DNA from: JBGPEQ01 sp050180895
GTDB taxonomy: Bacteria; Pseudomonadota; Alphaproteobacteria; Dongiales; Dongiaceae
DNA: 64,000 nt
Direction: 5' to 3'
Assembly: GCA_050180895.1 (NCBI GenBank)
Contig: JBFXDS010000017.1
Coordinates: 1 to 64,000, forward strand
Shown here: positions 16,055 through 24,351 of the stretch, one piece after another
Numbering within the stretch: the stretch's first letter is position 1
How the letters are laid out: each line of letters starts with the position of its first letter
Position numbers and translations under genes: made by a program
The notes under the pieces: generated by a model
Seen by the model: the letters and a program-made list of their open reading frames with translations, nothing else
Database searches by the model: none
Told to the model about the DNA's origin: nothing

Positions 16055-16069
16055 TTTACGCTTCATTAA
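16055..16069 (+). promoter_or_regulatory. Possible CtrA-type site
   Basis: TTTA-N7-TTAA, one mismatch from the CtrA consensus TTAA-N7-TTAA, in an AT-rich stretch (about 16015-16075) upstream of the GIY-YIG-like gene. It could form part of that gene's promoter. Evidence is limited to the motif and base composition. Confidence 0.3.
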
Positions 16070-16138
16070 ACGATGCGCTGTAGTCTCTCGGACGATAAGG
16101 CGCAAAGGTTCGCGAGTCCGGCACCGGAGCAGGCGGCG

Positions 16139-16504
16139 ATGATCCCGCAGTTGGTATGGACCGACTATCTCGGCCGCAAGTACGCCTACTCCCTGTTCGA
16201 CTTCGACCAGGAGTGGGTCGACTTCCCCGGCAACTACATCTTCGCCCGGCGCACCGTCCGCGGCTGGGAGCCGCTCTACATCGGCGAGGCGGAGAGCCTG
16301 AAGCGCCGCCTCAACCGCAAGCACGAGGCCTGGGCCTACTGCCGCAGCCGCGGCGCCACCCACGTGCTCGTGCATTTCAACTTCGCCGGCCGCAAGGCGC
16401 GCCAGGACGAGGAGCAGGGCCTGATCATCGCCTACGATCCGCCCGGCAACAATCCGCAGCCCGCCGGCTACGTCGTCCTCCCCGACTTCAGCAAGTCCGC
16501 CTGA
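16139..16504 (+). CDS. GIY-YIG-like small protein
   Basis: The 121-residue protein has spaced residues like a degenerate GIY-YIG nuclease core. They are NYIF at 32-35 in place of GIY, LYIGEAESLKRRL with YIG at 47-49 and arginines at 56-57, a later DEEQGLIIAYDPPGNN with a candidate metal-binding glutamate, and the Asn-containing end. It consists of the single domain only, so a stand-alone role or loss of nuclease activity are both possible. ATG 16139 is preferred, with GGAG about 10 bases upstream; ATG 16073 would add 22 residues. No operon partner is visible. Confidence 0.55.
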   Translation: MIPQLVWTDYLGRKYAYSLFDFDQEWVDFPGNYIFARRTVRGWEPLYIGEAESLKRRLNRKHEAWAYCRSRGATHVLVHFNFAGRKARQDEEQGLIIAYDPPGNNPQPAGYVVLPDFSKSA

Positions 16505-16649
16505 CCGGCGCGAAACAGTCCCGCTCGCTCGTCACGTGACGCGCAGCCAGGCTGCTCATCGCAGCTATGTATTCCGGAAGTCTCGCCCGATAGACTCCAC
16601 GACAACCCGCCAATACAATCGCTTTCGACAACGCCTTGCGAAAGCGCCG

Positions 16650-17267
16650 CTACAGCGGCGGGCTGGCAGCGCCGATGGGCTTTATCCAGAAGGGGAAAAG
16701 GCCGCTCTGCTGCGTCCAGCCCTCGCCCGGCATCCAATCGCAATAGATCACACGGACCCACAGAGACGGATCGTCCGGCATCCAGCGGCAGGCCTTGGTC
16801 GATGCCTGCGCCGTCTCCCTGACGCGCGTGAGCGTGTTGGGCATGGCGCCGAGAGCGTCGTCCTGCATGACCATCGTCCCCGACCAGATTTCGACGATGT
16901 CGCCCGCCGCCGCCGTTCGCCCCTCCGGCACATAGGCCAGCAGGATGGTCGCCTCCTCGTTGGGGCCGCCGCAGCATTGCACCCGCGCCACGACCGCGCT
17001 GCCGTCGCGGATCTTCTCGTCGGGTATCCCGGCCGCGATCAGGACGTCGTAGCCCCACCCTCCGTTCTTGATTTCCTCCCGCGTCGCGGTGTGTATCACC
17101 TCGGCGACGCGCAGCGATCCGCTGGGCACATTGTTGGCATGGAACCGCGACGTCCTGCTGGCCAGCGGCGTGTTCGGCGTGGCGGCGCAGGCCGCGATCC
17201 CCAGGAGCAGCGCGGCCGCAAGACTCCCCTGAGCCATGCGGGTCCGCGGCATTGCCGTCCGATGCAT
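16650..17267 (-). CDS. Putative lipoprotein, unknown function
   Basis: The 205-residue protein starts with a lipoprotein signal: a charged start, a hydrophobic stretch SLAAALLLGIAAC and lipobox IAAC near residue 24. It should therefore be anchored in a membrane facing the periplasm. The mature part contains GGWGYDVLIAAGIPDEKIRDG, two adjacent cysteines (VQCCGG) and a tryptophan-rich end. I recognise no family. ATG 17267 is chosen for the strong GAGGAGAG eight bases upstream; the frame continues upstream to 17504 without support. A LexA-like box lies about 210 bases upstream, but its associated promoter faces the other way. Confidence 0.7.
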   Translation of the reverse strand: MHRTAMPRTRMAQGSLAAALLLGIAACAATPNTPLASRTSRFHANNVPSGSLRVAEVIHTATREEIKNGGWGYDVLIAAGIPDEKIRDGSAVVARVQCCGGPNEEATILLAYVPEGRTAAAGDIVEIWSGTMVMQDDALGAMPNTLTRVRETAQASTKACRWMPDDPSLWVRVIYCDWMPGEGWTQQSGLFPFWIKPIGAASPPL

Positions 17268-17457
17268 GCGATCTCTCCTCAACGCATCTCCCGCAGGTGC
17301 GGATTCCGTTTGGGCATCCTGTCCCAGACCGTTGAGACTGAGAAGCCAGCTTACCCCTATTCCTATGGTCGCCGCCCCTCCCATTTGGGAGGGACTCGCG
17401 GTATCGGAGCGCGGTACGGCCGTGACCGATGAGGCGGCATTTTTTGCGGGTTTTCGC

Positions 17458-17486
17458 TTGCAATTACCCACAAATGTTCTTATATT
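17458..17486 (+). promoter_or_regulatory. Sigma70-like promoter overlapping the LexA box
   Basis: TTGCAA at 17458-17463 and TATATT at 17481-17486 are separated by 17 bases. The -10 box falls within the LexA half-site spacing. Transcription would run rightwards into the 0.7 kb non-coding repeat region, starting near 17493. Confidence 0.45.
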
Positions 17487-17490
17487 GTTC
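17476..17490 (+). promoter_or_regulatory. LexA (SOS) box
   Basis: GTTC-TTATATT-GTTC is an exact match to the alphaproteobacterial SOS box GTTC-N7-GTTC (read as GAAC-N7-GAAC on the minus strand). It sits in an AT-rich island and overlaps a good plus-strand promoter. No recognisable SOS gene follows on either strand. Confidence 0.55.
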
Positions 17491-17644
17491 TTTCCTCTGC
17501 CCACCCCTGGGCGACCCGGGATGCGGCAGCTTGTTGTTTGACATCGTGGATAGGTTCTCGAGAAAGACGCCGTAATGGCTCATGCCGCGGCGCGATCCTT
17601 CGTCATGGGCAATCAAGCATTGATCTTTACTTTTGGGGCGGCTC

Positions 17645-18048
17645 CCGCTGGGCATGGGGTCCATCGCTCATTTTTCGCGCGGGGACGATTCACGCGGAGA
17701 CGCGAAGGCGCGGAGGATATGAGCGTGCACAACCCGGAAGCGGCCCCCCGCCAATTCTGCTCCGCGCTTCCGCGGCTCCGCGTGGGTCAAATCCGCTGTT
17801 CCCCGCTGGGCATGGGGTCCATCGTCGCTTTTTTGGCATGCGTAACTTTGTTTTCACATCGGAGGGCCTGCGCGAGGTTCGGGCCGGTGGCGCCATCCAG
17901 CGGCTATCTCCGCTTGGCATGGGGTCCATCGCTCGGAAGCCGGAAGTCAGAAGTCGGAAGGCCGTCGGCACCCCACCAGTCCCCGCCCGGCCGCAGAAGC
18001 GCTGCCCTTCTGTCTTCCGGTCTCTCCGCTGGACATGGGGTTCATTCG
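17645..18048. repeat. Four direct repeats in non-coding DNA
   Basis: A 22-bp unit with core GGGCATGGGGTCCATCG occurs at 17645-17666, 17803-17824, 17910-17931 and, diverged, at 18026-18048. Spacers are 136, 85 and 94 bases and unrelated in sequence. Copies 1, 2 and 4 are followed by a T-run. On the minus strand every copy reads ATG-(G/A)AC-CCC-ATG, that is M-(D/N)-P-M. Unequal spacers and short number rule out a CRISPR array. Most of the 900 bases between the lipoprotein gene and 18168 hold no credible gene. Confidence 0.8.
17691..17784. repeat. Inverted repeat between direct-repeat copies 1 and 2
   Basis: Arms of 24 bp (17691-17714 and 17761-17784; start CACGCGGAGACGCG) pair at about 22 of 24 positions across a 46-base loop. 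It would give a stable hairpin if transcribed. Confidence 0.7.
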
Positions 18049-18167
18049 TCGCTTTTCGGGTCGACGACTTCGTCCAGCGGTGCACATCGCCGCACCCGGT
18101 TGCCTCGCGCGACCGCCCGCCCTACTGTGCGCCCGGCCGCGCCGCGCGGCCGATGATGGGGTGACGC

Positions 18168-18437
18168 ATGATGACGATCGCGATCGTGGGCATCTTCCTG
18201 ATCCTGGCCATGGGAGCCGGCCTCTACGTCGCCGGCCGCGTCCCGGGCACGACCAACTGGGTGCTCGGCGGCCTCAGCGGCATCCTCGGCCTCGGCGGCC
18301 TGTTCGTCTCCGCCCGCGCCGGCGCCGGCGATCCGGTCGGCCACTATGGCGGCCTCCTGCTCTTTGCCATCGGCCTGCTGATCGTCTTCTATTTCGTGAA
18401 GCTCGGCCTCGACGAGGCCGAGAAGCACCGGCACTGA
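18168..18437 (+). CDS. Small membrane protein
   Basis: The 89-residue product has three hydrophobic stretches: about residues 3-22, 31-48 and 60-79. They are separated by short polar turns, and a charged tail (DEAEKHRH) follows. No family is recognised. ATG 18168 or the second ATG codon may be used. It is convergent with rlmI, with stops 10 bases apart. Confidence 0.6.
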   Translation: MMTIAIVGIFLILAMGAGLYVAGRVPGTTNWVLGGLSGILGLGGLFVSARAGAGDPVGHYGGLLLFAIGLLIVFYFVKLGLDEAEKHRH

Positions 18438-18447
18438 GCCGTCGCCC

Positions 18448-19638
18448 TCAATCGACCTGCAGCAGCAGCGCCTTCAGATAGGCCGTCTCCGGCAGGGAGG
18501 GATGCACCGGGTGGTCCGGCCCGGCGCCCGAGGCGCGGAGGATGCGTCCGCCGCGGTCGGCATCGCCCAGGCCGCGCGCCGCCTGCTCGCCGAAGTTCTC
18601 GGCCGTCATGTGGTGCGAGCAGGAGGCGATGAAGAGGAAGCCGCCGGGCCGCACCAGCCCGGCCGCCAGCCGCGCCAGCTTGCGATAGCCGCGCGCCGCC
18701 TGGTTCAGCTCCTTCTTCGACTTGACGAAGGCCGGCGGGTCGGCAACGACGATGTCGAAAAGCTCGCCCCGCGCCGCCAGCGCCTCCAGCGCGCCGAAGG
18801 CGTCGCCGCGCTCGAACCGACAACGGGCCGCGACACCGTTGAGCGCCGCCGCGCGCGCCGCCAGCGCCAGCGCTGGCTCCGACCGGTCGATGCCCAACAC
18901 CGCGGCGGCGCCGGCCGCGGCCGCCTGCACCGCGAAGCCGCCGGTGTAGCAGTAGACGTCGAGGACGCGCGCCCTGGCGGCGAGCCGCGCCACGCTGGCC
19001 CGGTTCTCACGCTGATCGAAGAACCAGCCGGTCTTCTGGCCCGCGCCGAGGTCGGCGAGGAAGCGCGCCCCGTTCTCGACCAGTTCGACCGGCCCGGCGA
19101 TCTCGCTCTTGGCCCAGCGGCTATAGTTCTCCAGCCCCTCCAGCGCCCGCGCCGGGCTGTCGTTGCGCAGCATCACCGCCGCGGGCGACACCACCTCATC
19201 GAGCGCCGCCAGCAGCTCCAGCAGCAGCCGCTCCATCCCCGCGCTGTTGGCCTGCAGCACGAGGCCGTCGCCGAAGCGGTCGATGACGAGGCCGGGGAAG
19301 CCGTCCGCCTCGGCATGGACGAGGCGGTAGAACGGCCGCTCGAACAGGCGGTCGCGCAGCGCCTTGGCCCGCTGCAGCCGCTCCGCCAGGAAGCCGCGGT
19401 CGATCACGGCGGCGGGGTCGCGCGAGAGCAGCCGCGCCGCGATCAGCGAATGCGGGTTGAACAGCGCCGTGCCGAGCGCGCGGCCGTCATGGCTCGCCAC
19501 CGAGACGACACTGCCCGGCGCGATCGCCTTGGTGGCCGCGTCCATGGCCACCTCGTTGGAGAACACCCAGGGATGGCCGGCGGCCACCCGCCGATGCTCG
19601 CCGCTCCGGAGCGTGATCGCCGGCCGCTCAGTCGCCAA
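18448..19638 (-). CDS. rlmI: 23S rRNA (cytosine-C5)-methyltransferase RlmI
   Basis: RlmI methylates C1962 of 23S rRNA. The 396-residue protein has an N-terminal PUA domain (HPWVFSNEV, then the SLIAARLLS strand) and a Rossmann methyltransferase domain. The latter shows VLDVYCYTGGFAV, the catalytic-site VADPPAFVKSKKE and the cysteine-containing ASCSHHM. TTG 19638 is the likely start, with GAGGGA seven bases upstream; it overlaps the end of ggt by 11 bases, so translation is probably coupled. ATG 19683 would extend the protein inside ggt and adds no family sequence. Confidence 0.88.
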   Translation of the reverse strand: MATERPAITLRSGEHRRVAAGHPWVFSNEVAMDAATKAIAPGSVVSVASHDGRALGTALFNPHSLIAARLLSRDPAAVIDRGFLAERLQRAKALRDRLFERPFYRLVHAEADGFPGLVIDRFGDGLVLQANSAGMERLLLELLAALDEVVSPAAVMLRNDSPARALEGLENYSRWAKSEIAGPVELVENGARFLADLGAGQKTGWFFDQRENRASVARLAARARVLDVYCYTGGFAVQAAAAGAAAVLGIDRSEPALALAARAAALNGVAARCRFERGDAFGALEALAARGELFDIVVADPPAFVKSKKELNQAARGYRKLARLAAGLVRPGGFLFIASCSHHMTAENFGEQAARGLGDADRGGRILRASGAGPDHPVHPSLPETAYLKALLLQVD

Positions 19639-21367
19639 GCGCGATTCCCTCGCGCCGCCGGTCGGCGCCGCCCAGCAGACCATCGGGCGTGACCAGGATG
19701 GCGGCCAGCCCGCTCGTCATCGTCGTGAGCTTGATCTCGTGGCCCATCGCCTCGAGCGCCTGCGCGATCCGCACCAGCGGCGTGCCCTCTTCCAGCTCGG
19801 TGGCGCCGTTGCGGTTGCCGAGGTTGGGCAGGTCGACCGCCGCCTGCGGATCCAGGCTCCAGTCGAGGACGGCGATCACCGTTTTCGCGACATAGGGGAT
19901 GATCGACGCGCCGCCGGGCGAGCCGACGACGAGCACCAGCCGGTCCTCCGCATCGAAGACCATGGTCGGGGCCATGGAGCTGCGCGGGCGCTTGCCCGGC
20001 TCGATCCGGTTGGCGACCGGACGGCCGCCGCGCTCGGGCTGGAAGGCGAAATCGGTGAGCTGATTGTTGAGCAGAAAGCCGTCGACGAAGAGCCGCGAGC
20101 CGAACGCGCCTTCGATGCTCGTGGTGAAGCTGACGGCGTTGCCGTCGGCGTCGAGGATGCTGATCTGGCTGGTCGAGACCGGCTCGGGCTGCGGCGGCGG
20201 TGTCGCCCACTCCGCCTGCTGCGCGAAGCTGCCGGGCGCGGCCTTGCCGAGATCGCGGTCGCTCGGGATCAGTCGCGAGCGCTCCTCCAGGTAGGGGTCG
20301 TCCAGCAGCTGCGCGACCGGCACGGCCACCTTGTCCGGATCGGCGAGATAGCGGTCGCGGTCGGCAAAGGCCAGGCGCCCGGCCTGGGCGAAGAGATGCG
20401 CGGCCTCGACGCTGTCCGGTCCCGCCGCCACCAGGTCGAAGCGCTCCAGCAGCCGCAGCATCTGCAGCACCGCGACGCCGCCCGAGGACGGCGGCCCCAT
20501 GCCGCAGACGCGCCACAGGCGATAGGGCGCGCAGACCGGCGCGCGCTCCTTGGCCGCGTAGTCCGCAAGATCGGCCAGGCTCATGCGGCCCGGCTGCAGC
20601 GGCGAGCGGGTGACGGCGGCGGCGATGTCGCCGGCGATGCGCCCCTCGTAGAAGGCGTCCGCGCCGCCCGCGGCGATGCGGCGCAACGTGTCGGCCAGCG
20701 CCGGGTTGCGCAGCGTCGTTCCCACGGGATGCGGGCTCCCGTCGCCGCCGTAGAAGTAGGCCGCGGCGGCCGGCAGCCGCCTGAGGTGCTCGTCGTCGGC
20801 GAGCAGCGCATGCAGACGCGGCGAGACGGGGAAGCCCTCCTCGGCCAGTTCGATCGCTGGCGCGAACAAATCCGCCCAGGGCAGACGCCCATGCGCGCGG
20901 TGCGCGAGTTCCAACAACCGCAGCGCGCCGGGCACGCCGACGGAGAGTCCGCCGACAACGGCCTCGTCGAAGTCCATCGCGGTGCCGTCGGGCCGCAGGA
21001 ACATGTCGGCGCTCGCCGCCGCCGGCGCCGTCTCGCGGCCGTCATAGCTCGTCAGGTCCCGACTCCCGGCGTCGTAGTGGAGCAGGAAGCCGCCGCCGCC
21101 GAGGCCGGAGGATTGCGGCTCGACCAGGGTCAGCACCATCTGCACCGCGACCGCCGCATCGATGGCGCCGCCGCCCCGGCGCAGTATGTCCAGCCCGGCC
21201 GCGGCGGCCAGCGGATTGGCGGCAACCACCATCTGCCGCGCGGCCCGGACGGAGGCGCCCGCCGACGGAACCTGCGGCGGGGCCTCCATCGCCGCACAGC
21301 CCGCGGTCAGGCAGATCGCCGCCAGGGCGGCGCCGTACCACCAATTCGTTAACGTCATCCTGCGCAT
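19628..21367 (-). CDS. ggt: Gamma-glutamyltranspeptidase
   Basis: GGT cleaves gamma-glutamyl bonds of glutathione and related peptides in the periplasm and matures by self-cleavage before a threonine. The 579-residue precursor starts with a lipoprotein signal ending LTAGC. The large-subunit region has GLGGGGFLLHYD and the small subunit begins at the conserved nucleophile in VSTSQISI (first Thr). Downstream substrate motifs GSPGGASII and MAPTMVF are present. The usual Thr-His after the nucleophile is Ser-Gln here. ATG 21367 fits the signal best; ATG 21406 has AAGGG three bases before it and is an alternative. gshA elsewhere in the window supplies glutathione synthesis. Confidence 0.9.
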   Translation of the reverse strand: MRRMTLTNWWYGAALAAICLTAGCAAMEAPPQVPSAGASVRAARQMVVAANPLAAAAGLDILRRGGGAIDAAVAVQMVLTLVEPQSSGLGGGGFLLHYDAGSRDLTSYDGRETAPAAASADMFLRPDGTAMDFDEAVVGGLSVGVPGALRLLELAHRAHGRLPWADLFAPAIELAEEGFPVSPRLHALLADDEHLRRLPAAAAYFYGGDGSPHPVGTTLRNPALADTLRRIAAGGADAFYEGRIAGDIAAAVTRSPLQPGRMSLADLADYAAKERAPVCAPYRLWRVCGMGPPSSGGVAVLQMLRLLERFDLVAAGPDSVEAAHLFAQAGRLAFADRDRYLADPDKVAVPVAQLLDDPYLEERSRLIPSDRDLGKAAPGSFAQQAEWATPPPQPEPVSTSQISILDADGNAVSFTTSIEGAFGSRLFVDGFLLNNQLTDFAFQPERGGRPVANRIEPGKRPRSSMAPTMVFDAEDRLVLVVGSPGGASIIPYVAKTVIAVLDWSLDPQAAVDLPNLGNRNGATELEEGTPLVRIAQALEAMGHEIKLTTMTSGLAAILVTPDGLLGGADRRREGIALGD

Positions 21368-21423
21368 CGCGGCACCATACGGCAGGGCCTGACCGGCGTC
21401 GATCATCTGCCCTTGAATCCTTG

Positions 21424-21438
21424 TTGTGCGCTGCACAA
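21424..21438. promoter_or_regulatory. Palindrome in the ggt-panB divergent region
   Basis: TTGTGC-GCT-GCACAA is a perfect six-base dyad centred 52 bases before the panB start, between divergent genes. A dimeric regulator site is possible; no specific factor is assigned. Confidence 0.35.
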
Positions 21439-21483
21439 TTCAGTCGTAAGTTCTGTCATCGAGCCGGCGGCGAGAGGTGCGAT

Positions 21484-22326
21484 ATGAGCACGGAGCGACG
21501 GACTCAGCGGATCACCGTTCCCGCGCTGCAGGCGCGCAAGGGCGGCGAGCCCATCGTCTGCCTCACTGCCTACACGACGCCGATGGCGCAACGGCTCGAT
21601 CCTCACGTGGACCTTCTGCTGGTGGGCGATTCGCTGGGCATGGTGCTCTACGGATTCGAGAGCACGCTGCCCGTCACCGTCGACATGATGATCGCCCACG
21701 GCGCCGCCGTCCGCCGCGGCAGCCAGCGCGCCTGCCTCGTCGTCGACATGCCCTTCGGCAGCTACCAGGAGTCGCCGGTCGCGGCCTTTCGCGTTGCAGC
21801 ACGGATCATGGCGGAGACCGGCTGCTCGGCGGTCAAGGCCGAGGGCGGGCGCGAGATGGCCGAGACCATCGCCTATCTCACCAGCCGCGGCATTCCCGTC
21901 ATGGCCCATGTCGGGCTGATGCCGCAATCCGTGCACAGCCTGGGCGGCTATCGCGCCCGCGGCCGCGACCAAGCGCAGGCGCAGGACATCATCGACGACG
22001 CCGAGGCGGTGGTCGCCGCCGGCGCCTTCTCGCTGGTCATCGAGGGCACGGTCGAGTCTGTCGCCCGCACCATCACCCAGCGCGTGCCCGTGCCGACCAT
22101 CGGCATCGGCGCCTCGCCCGCCTGCGACGGACAGGTGCTCGTGATCGACGACGTGATCGGCACCTTCAGCGACTTCACGCCCAAGTTCGTGCGCCGCTAC
22201 GCCGAGGTCGGCGACCGCATCACCGAGGCGGTGGCCGCCTATGCCGCCGACGTGCGGGCGCGGCGCTTCCCCGGCCCCGAGAACTGCTTCGGCGCGGGAC
22301 CGACCGCGCTGGCGCGTGCGAAGTAG
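21484..22326 (+). CDS. panB: 3-methyl-2-oxobutanoate hydroxymethyltransferase
   Basis: PanB makes ketopantoate from 2-oxoisovalerate and methylene-tetrahydrofolate, the first pantothenate step. The 280-residue TIM-barrel protein has VCLTAYTTPMA, the metal-site VGDSLGMVLYG, KAEGG, and the HVGLMPQS motif. It also shows the catalytic glutamate in VIEGT and GIGASPACDGQVLVIDD. ATG 21484 has GAGAGG seven bases upstream; a longer reading to 21421 lacks support. panC follows after 43 bases, so the two form a pantothenate operon. Confidence 0.96.
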   Translation: MSTERRTQRITVPALQARKGGEPIVCLTAYTTPMAQRLDPHVDLLLVGDSLGMVLYGFESTLPVTVDMMIAHGAAVRRGSQRACLVVDMPFGSYQESPVAAFRVAARIMAETGCSAVKAEGGREMAETIAYLTSRGIPVMAHVGLMPQSVHSLGGYRARGRDQAQAQDIIDDAEAVVAAGAFSLVIEGTVESVARTITQRVPVPTIGIGASPACDGQVLVIDDVIGTFSDFTPKFVRRYAEVGDRITEAVAAYAADVRARRFPGPENCFGAGPTALARAK

Positions 22327-22369
22327 CGCCGCCGCCCTCCGGCGGCCCGCGACGGATTTGCAGCGGCCC

Positions 22370-23257
22370 ATGGCCGACCCTGCCTCTATCCCCATCTGCC
22401 GCGCGATCGGCGATCTGCGGTCGCAGGTTTCCCCGTGGCGCAAGGCGGGGGAGACCGTCGGCCTCGTGCCGACCATGGGGTCGCTGCATGACGGCCACCT
22501 CCAGCTCGTGCGCCGTGCCAGGGCCGAGTGTCGTCGCGTCGTCGTCACGCTGTTCGTCAACCCGACGCAGTTCGGCGCGAATGAGGACCTCGCCGCCTAT
22601 CCGCGCGACGAGGCGGGCGACCGCGAGAAGCTGGCGCTGGTCGGCGTCGACCTGCTGTTCGCGCCCGATGCCGCGGAGATGTATCCGCCGGGCTTCGCCA
22701 CCACGGTCAGCGTCGGCGGCGGCCTCACGGACCACTTGTGCGGCCCGCACCGACCCGGCCATTTCGCGGGTGTCGCCACGATCGTCGCCAAGCTGCTGCT
22801 GCAGGCGCTGCCCGATGCCGCCTATTTCGGCGAGAAGGACTTCCAGCAGCTGCAGGTCGTCCGCCGCCTGGCGCGCGACCTGGACATCCCGACGCGCATC
22901 GTCGGCGTGCCGACCGTGCGGGATGCCAACGGCCTCGCCCTCTCTTCGCGCAACCGCTATCTCGCCTCGTCCGAGCGGATGACCGCGATCGCCCTGCCGC
23001 GCACGATCGAGACGATCGCCCGGCGGCTCGCCCGCGCGCCCGCCGAAATCGCCGACGCCGTGGCCTGGGGCCGCGCCCAGCTCGAGGAGGCCGGCTTCAC
23101 GCGGATCGACTATGTCGCGGTCTGCGACGCCGAGACGCTGCAGCCGGTGACGGAAGTGAAAGGTGCCTGCCGCGTCTTCGCCGCCGCCTGGATGGGCCGC
23201 ACGCGCCTGATCGACAACATGCCGATCAACGGCACGCCGAAGATCACGGCTGGGTGA
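22370..23257 (+). CDS. panC: Pantothenate synthetase
   Basis: PanC condenses pantoate and beta-alanine using ATP. The 295-residue protein has the ATP-binding PTMGSLHDGHL (HIGH-like) and NPTQFG motifs. It also contains the pantoate-binding stretch RPGHFAGVATIV, FGEKDFQQL and the SSRNRYL (KMSKS-like) loop. ATG 22370 is used. Its last 14 bases overlap the end of gpt on the opposite strand, so transcription from both sides must pass through the tail of the other gene. Confidence 0.96.
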   Translation: MADPASIPICRAIGDLRSQVSPWRKAGETVGLVPTMGSLHDGHLQLVRRARAECRRVVVTLFVNPTQFGANEDLAAYPRDEAGDREKLALVGVDLLFAPDAAEMYPPGFATTVSVGGGLTDHLCGPHRPGHFAGVATIVAKLLLQALPDAAYFGEKDFQQLQVVRRLARDLDIPTRIVGVPTVRDANGLALSSRNRYLASSERMTAIALPRTIETIARRLARAPAEIADAVAWGRAQLEEAGFTRIDYVAVCDAETLQPVTEVKGACRVFAAAWMGRTRLIDNMPINGTPKITAG

Positions 23258-23726
23258 GGCGGGCGATCGGCTGGATGAACTGGGGCTCGATGTCCCAGGG
23301 GAACAGGATCCAGGTGTCCTGGCTGACCTCGGTGATGAAGGTGTCGACGAGCGGCCGGCCGGCCGGCTTGGCGTAGACGGTCGCGAAATGCGCCTTCGGC
23401 AGCATGTCCCGCACCGCCTTGGCGGTCTTCCCGGTATCTACGAGATCGTCGATGATGAGCCAGCCGGCCCCATCCCCGGCGACGCCCTTCAGGATGCTGA
23501 GCTGCCCCTGGTTGCGCTCGTCGTAGCTGGCGATGCAGATGGTGTCGATCAGCCGCACCTCCAGCTCGCGGGCGACGATCGCCGCCGGCACCAGCCCGCC
23601 GCGGGTGATGGCGACGATGCCCTTCCACGGCCCCTTCTCGATCAGGCGCCAGGCGAGCGCCTTGGCGTTGCGGTGCAATTCTTCCCAGGTGACCGGGAAA
23701 TTCTTCTGGAATGGGCCGGCACTCAC
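23244..23726 (-). CDS. gpt: Xanthine (guanine) phosphoribosyltransferase
   Basis: Gpt salvages xanthine and guanine into nucleotides. The 160-residue protein has the PRPP-binding loop LIIDDLVDTGKTA, the early AITRGGLVPA segment, and the purine-specificity end TWILFPWDIEP. GTG 23726 is the start, preceded by GAGAGGGGAA. It converges on panC with a 14-base overlap. Confidence 0.93.
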   Translation of the reverse strand: MSAGPFQKNFPVTWEELHRNAKALAWRLIEKGPWKGIVAITRGGLVPAAIVARELEVRLIDTICIASYDERNQGQLSILKGVAGDGAGWLIIDDLVDTGKTAKAVRDMLPKAHFATVYAKPAGRPLVDTFITEVSQDTWILFPWDIEPQFIQPIARLTQP

Positions 23727-23792
23727 GACATTCCCCTCTCGAACGGGCGGACCCGTCGTCTAGCACGGGGCGGCGTCGACGCAAATACCGTC

Positions 23793-24224
23793 TCAGACGC
23801 TCTGATCCGGTGCCCGCATGAGCCAGCAGCCGTTGATGCGCCAGCTGCCGTCGGGCTGGCGCTGCATCTCGTAGACCGCCAGCGCCGGATTGCCGTCCGG
23901 CCCGATGACGAAAACGTCCTGCAGCAGCCGGCCGTTCTCGGTCCGCAGCGCGCGGAACTCCACCGTGCGCGGGCGGTAGACGGCGGCATAGCCGGTGCGC
24001 ACCATCTCCATGAAGATGTCGGCGTTGCCGAACTTCTGCTGGATGGTGGGCGAGGCGAAGGCATAGGCGCCCGGCCCGTCGTCGCGGCGAAAGGCGGCCA
24101 TCTGCGCTTCGATGATCTGGCGGATGGCCGGCGCATCGGCTTCGTCGGCCGGCGCCGCGGCGGGGTGCCCGGCAACGGCGGCAAGCAGGGCCAGCAGTCC
24201 CATCAGTCTCGTCAACACGCGCAT
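23793..24224 (-). CDS. DUF4864 protein, exported
   Basis: The 143-residue protein has a signal peptide (MRVLTRLMGLLALLAAVAG) followed by a single DUF4864 domain. The domain contains IRQIIEAQMAAFRRDDG, FASPTIQQKFG and the end DGSWRINGCWL. The fold resembles NTF2/SnoaL-type alpha+beta barrels; no function is established. ATG 24224 has a perfect GGAGGT six bases upstream. Confidence 0.85.
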   Translation of the reverse strand: MRVLTRLMGLLALLAAVAGHPAAAPADEADAPAIRQIIEAQMAAFRRDDGPGAYAFASPTIQQKFGNADIFMEMVRTGYAAVYRPRTVEFRALRTENGRLLQDVFVIGPDGNPALAVYEMQRQPDGSWRINGCWLMRAPDQSV

Positions 24225-24351
24225 CGTCCGACCTCCGCGACAGGATCACGTTCCCCATCATACGCGCAAACGCGGCCTTTGGTTTCGCCGGAACAGGCGA
24301 CGGGCCGGCGCTCCGTGGAGCGTCGGCCCGTGCCATAGGCGTTGCGGTTGA

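Noticed and set aside
17645..18048. CRISPR array
   Set aside because: Only four units, spacers of 136, 85 and 94 bases, one diverged unit and no cas genes nearby.
17495..18160. imuA-imuB-dnaE2 SOS cassette downstream of the LexA box
   Set aside because: No ImuA, ImuB or DnaE2 motif can be read in any frame.
17538..18164. Long plus-strand frames across the direct-repeat region
   Set aside because: They read through the repeats in different frames, lack ribosome-binding sites and show no family similarity; composition fits non-coding DNA.
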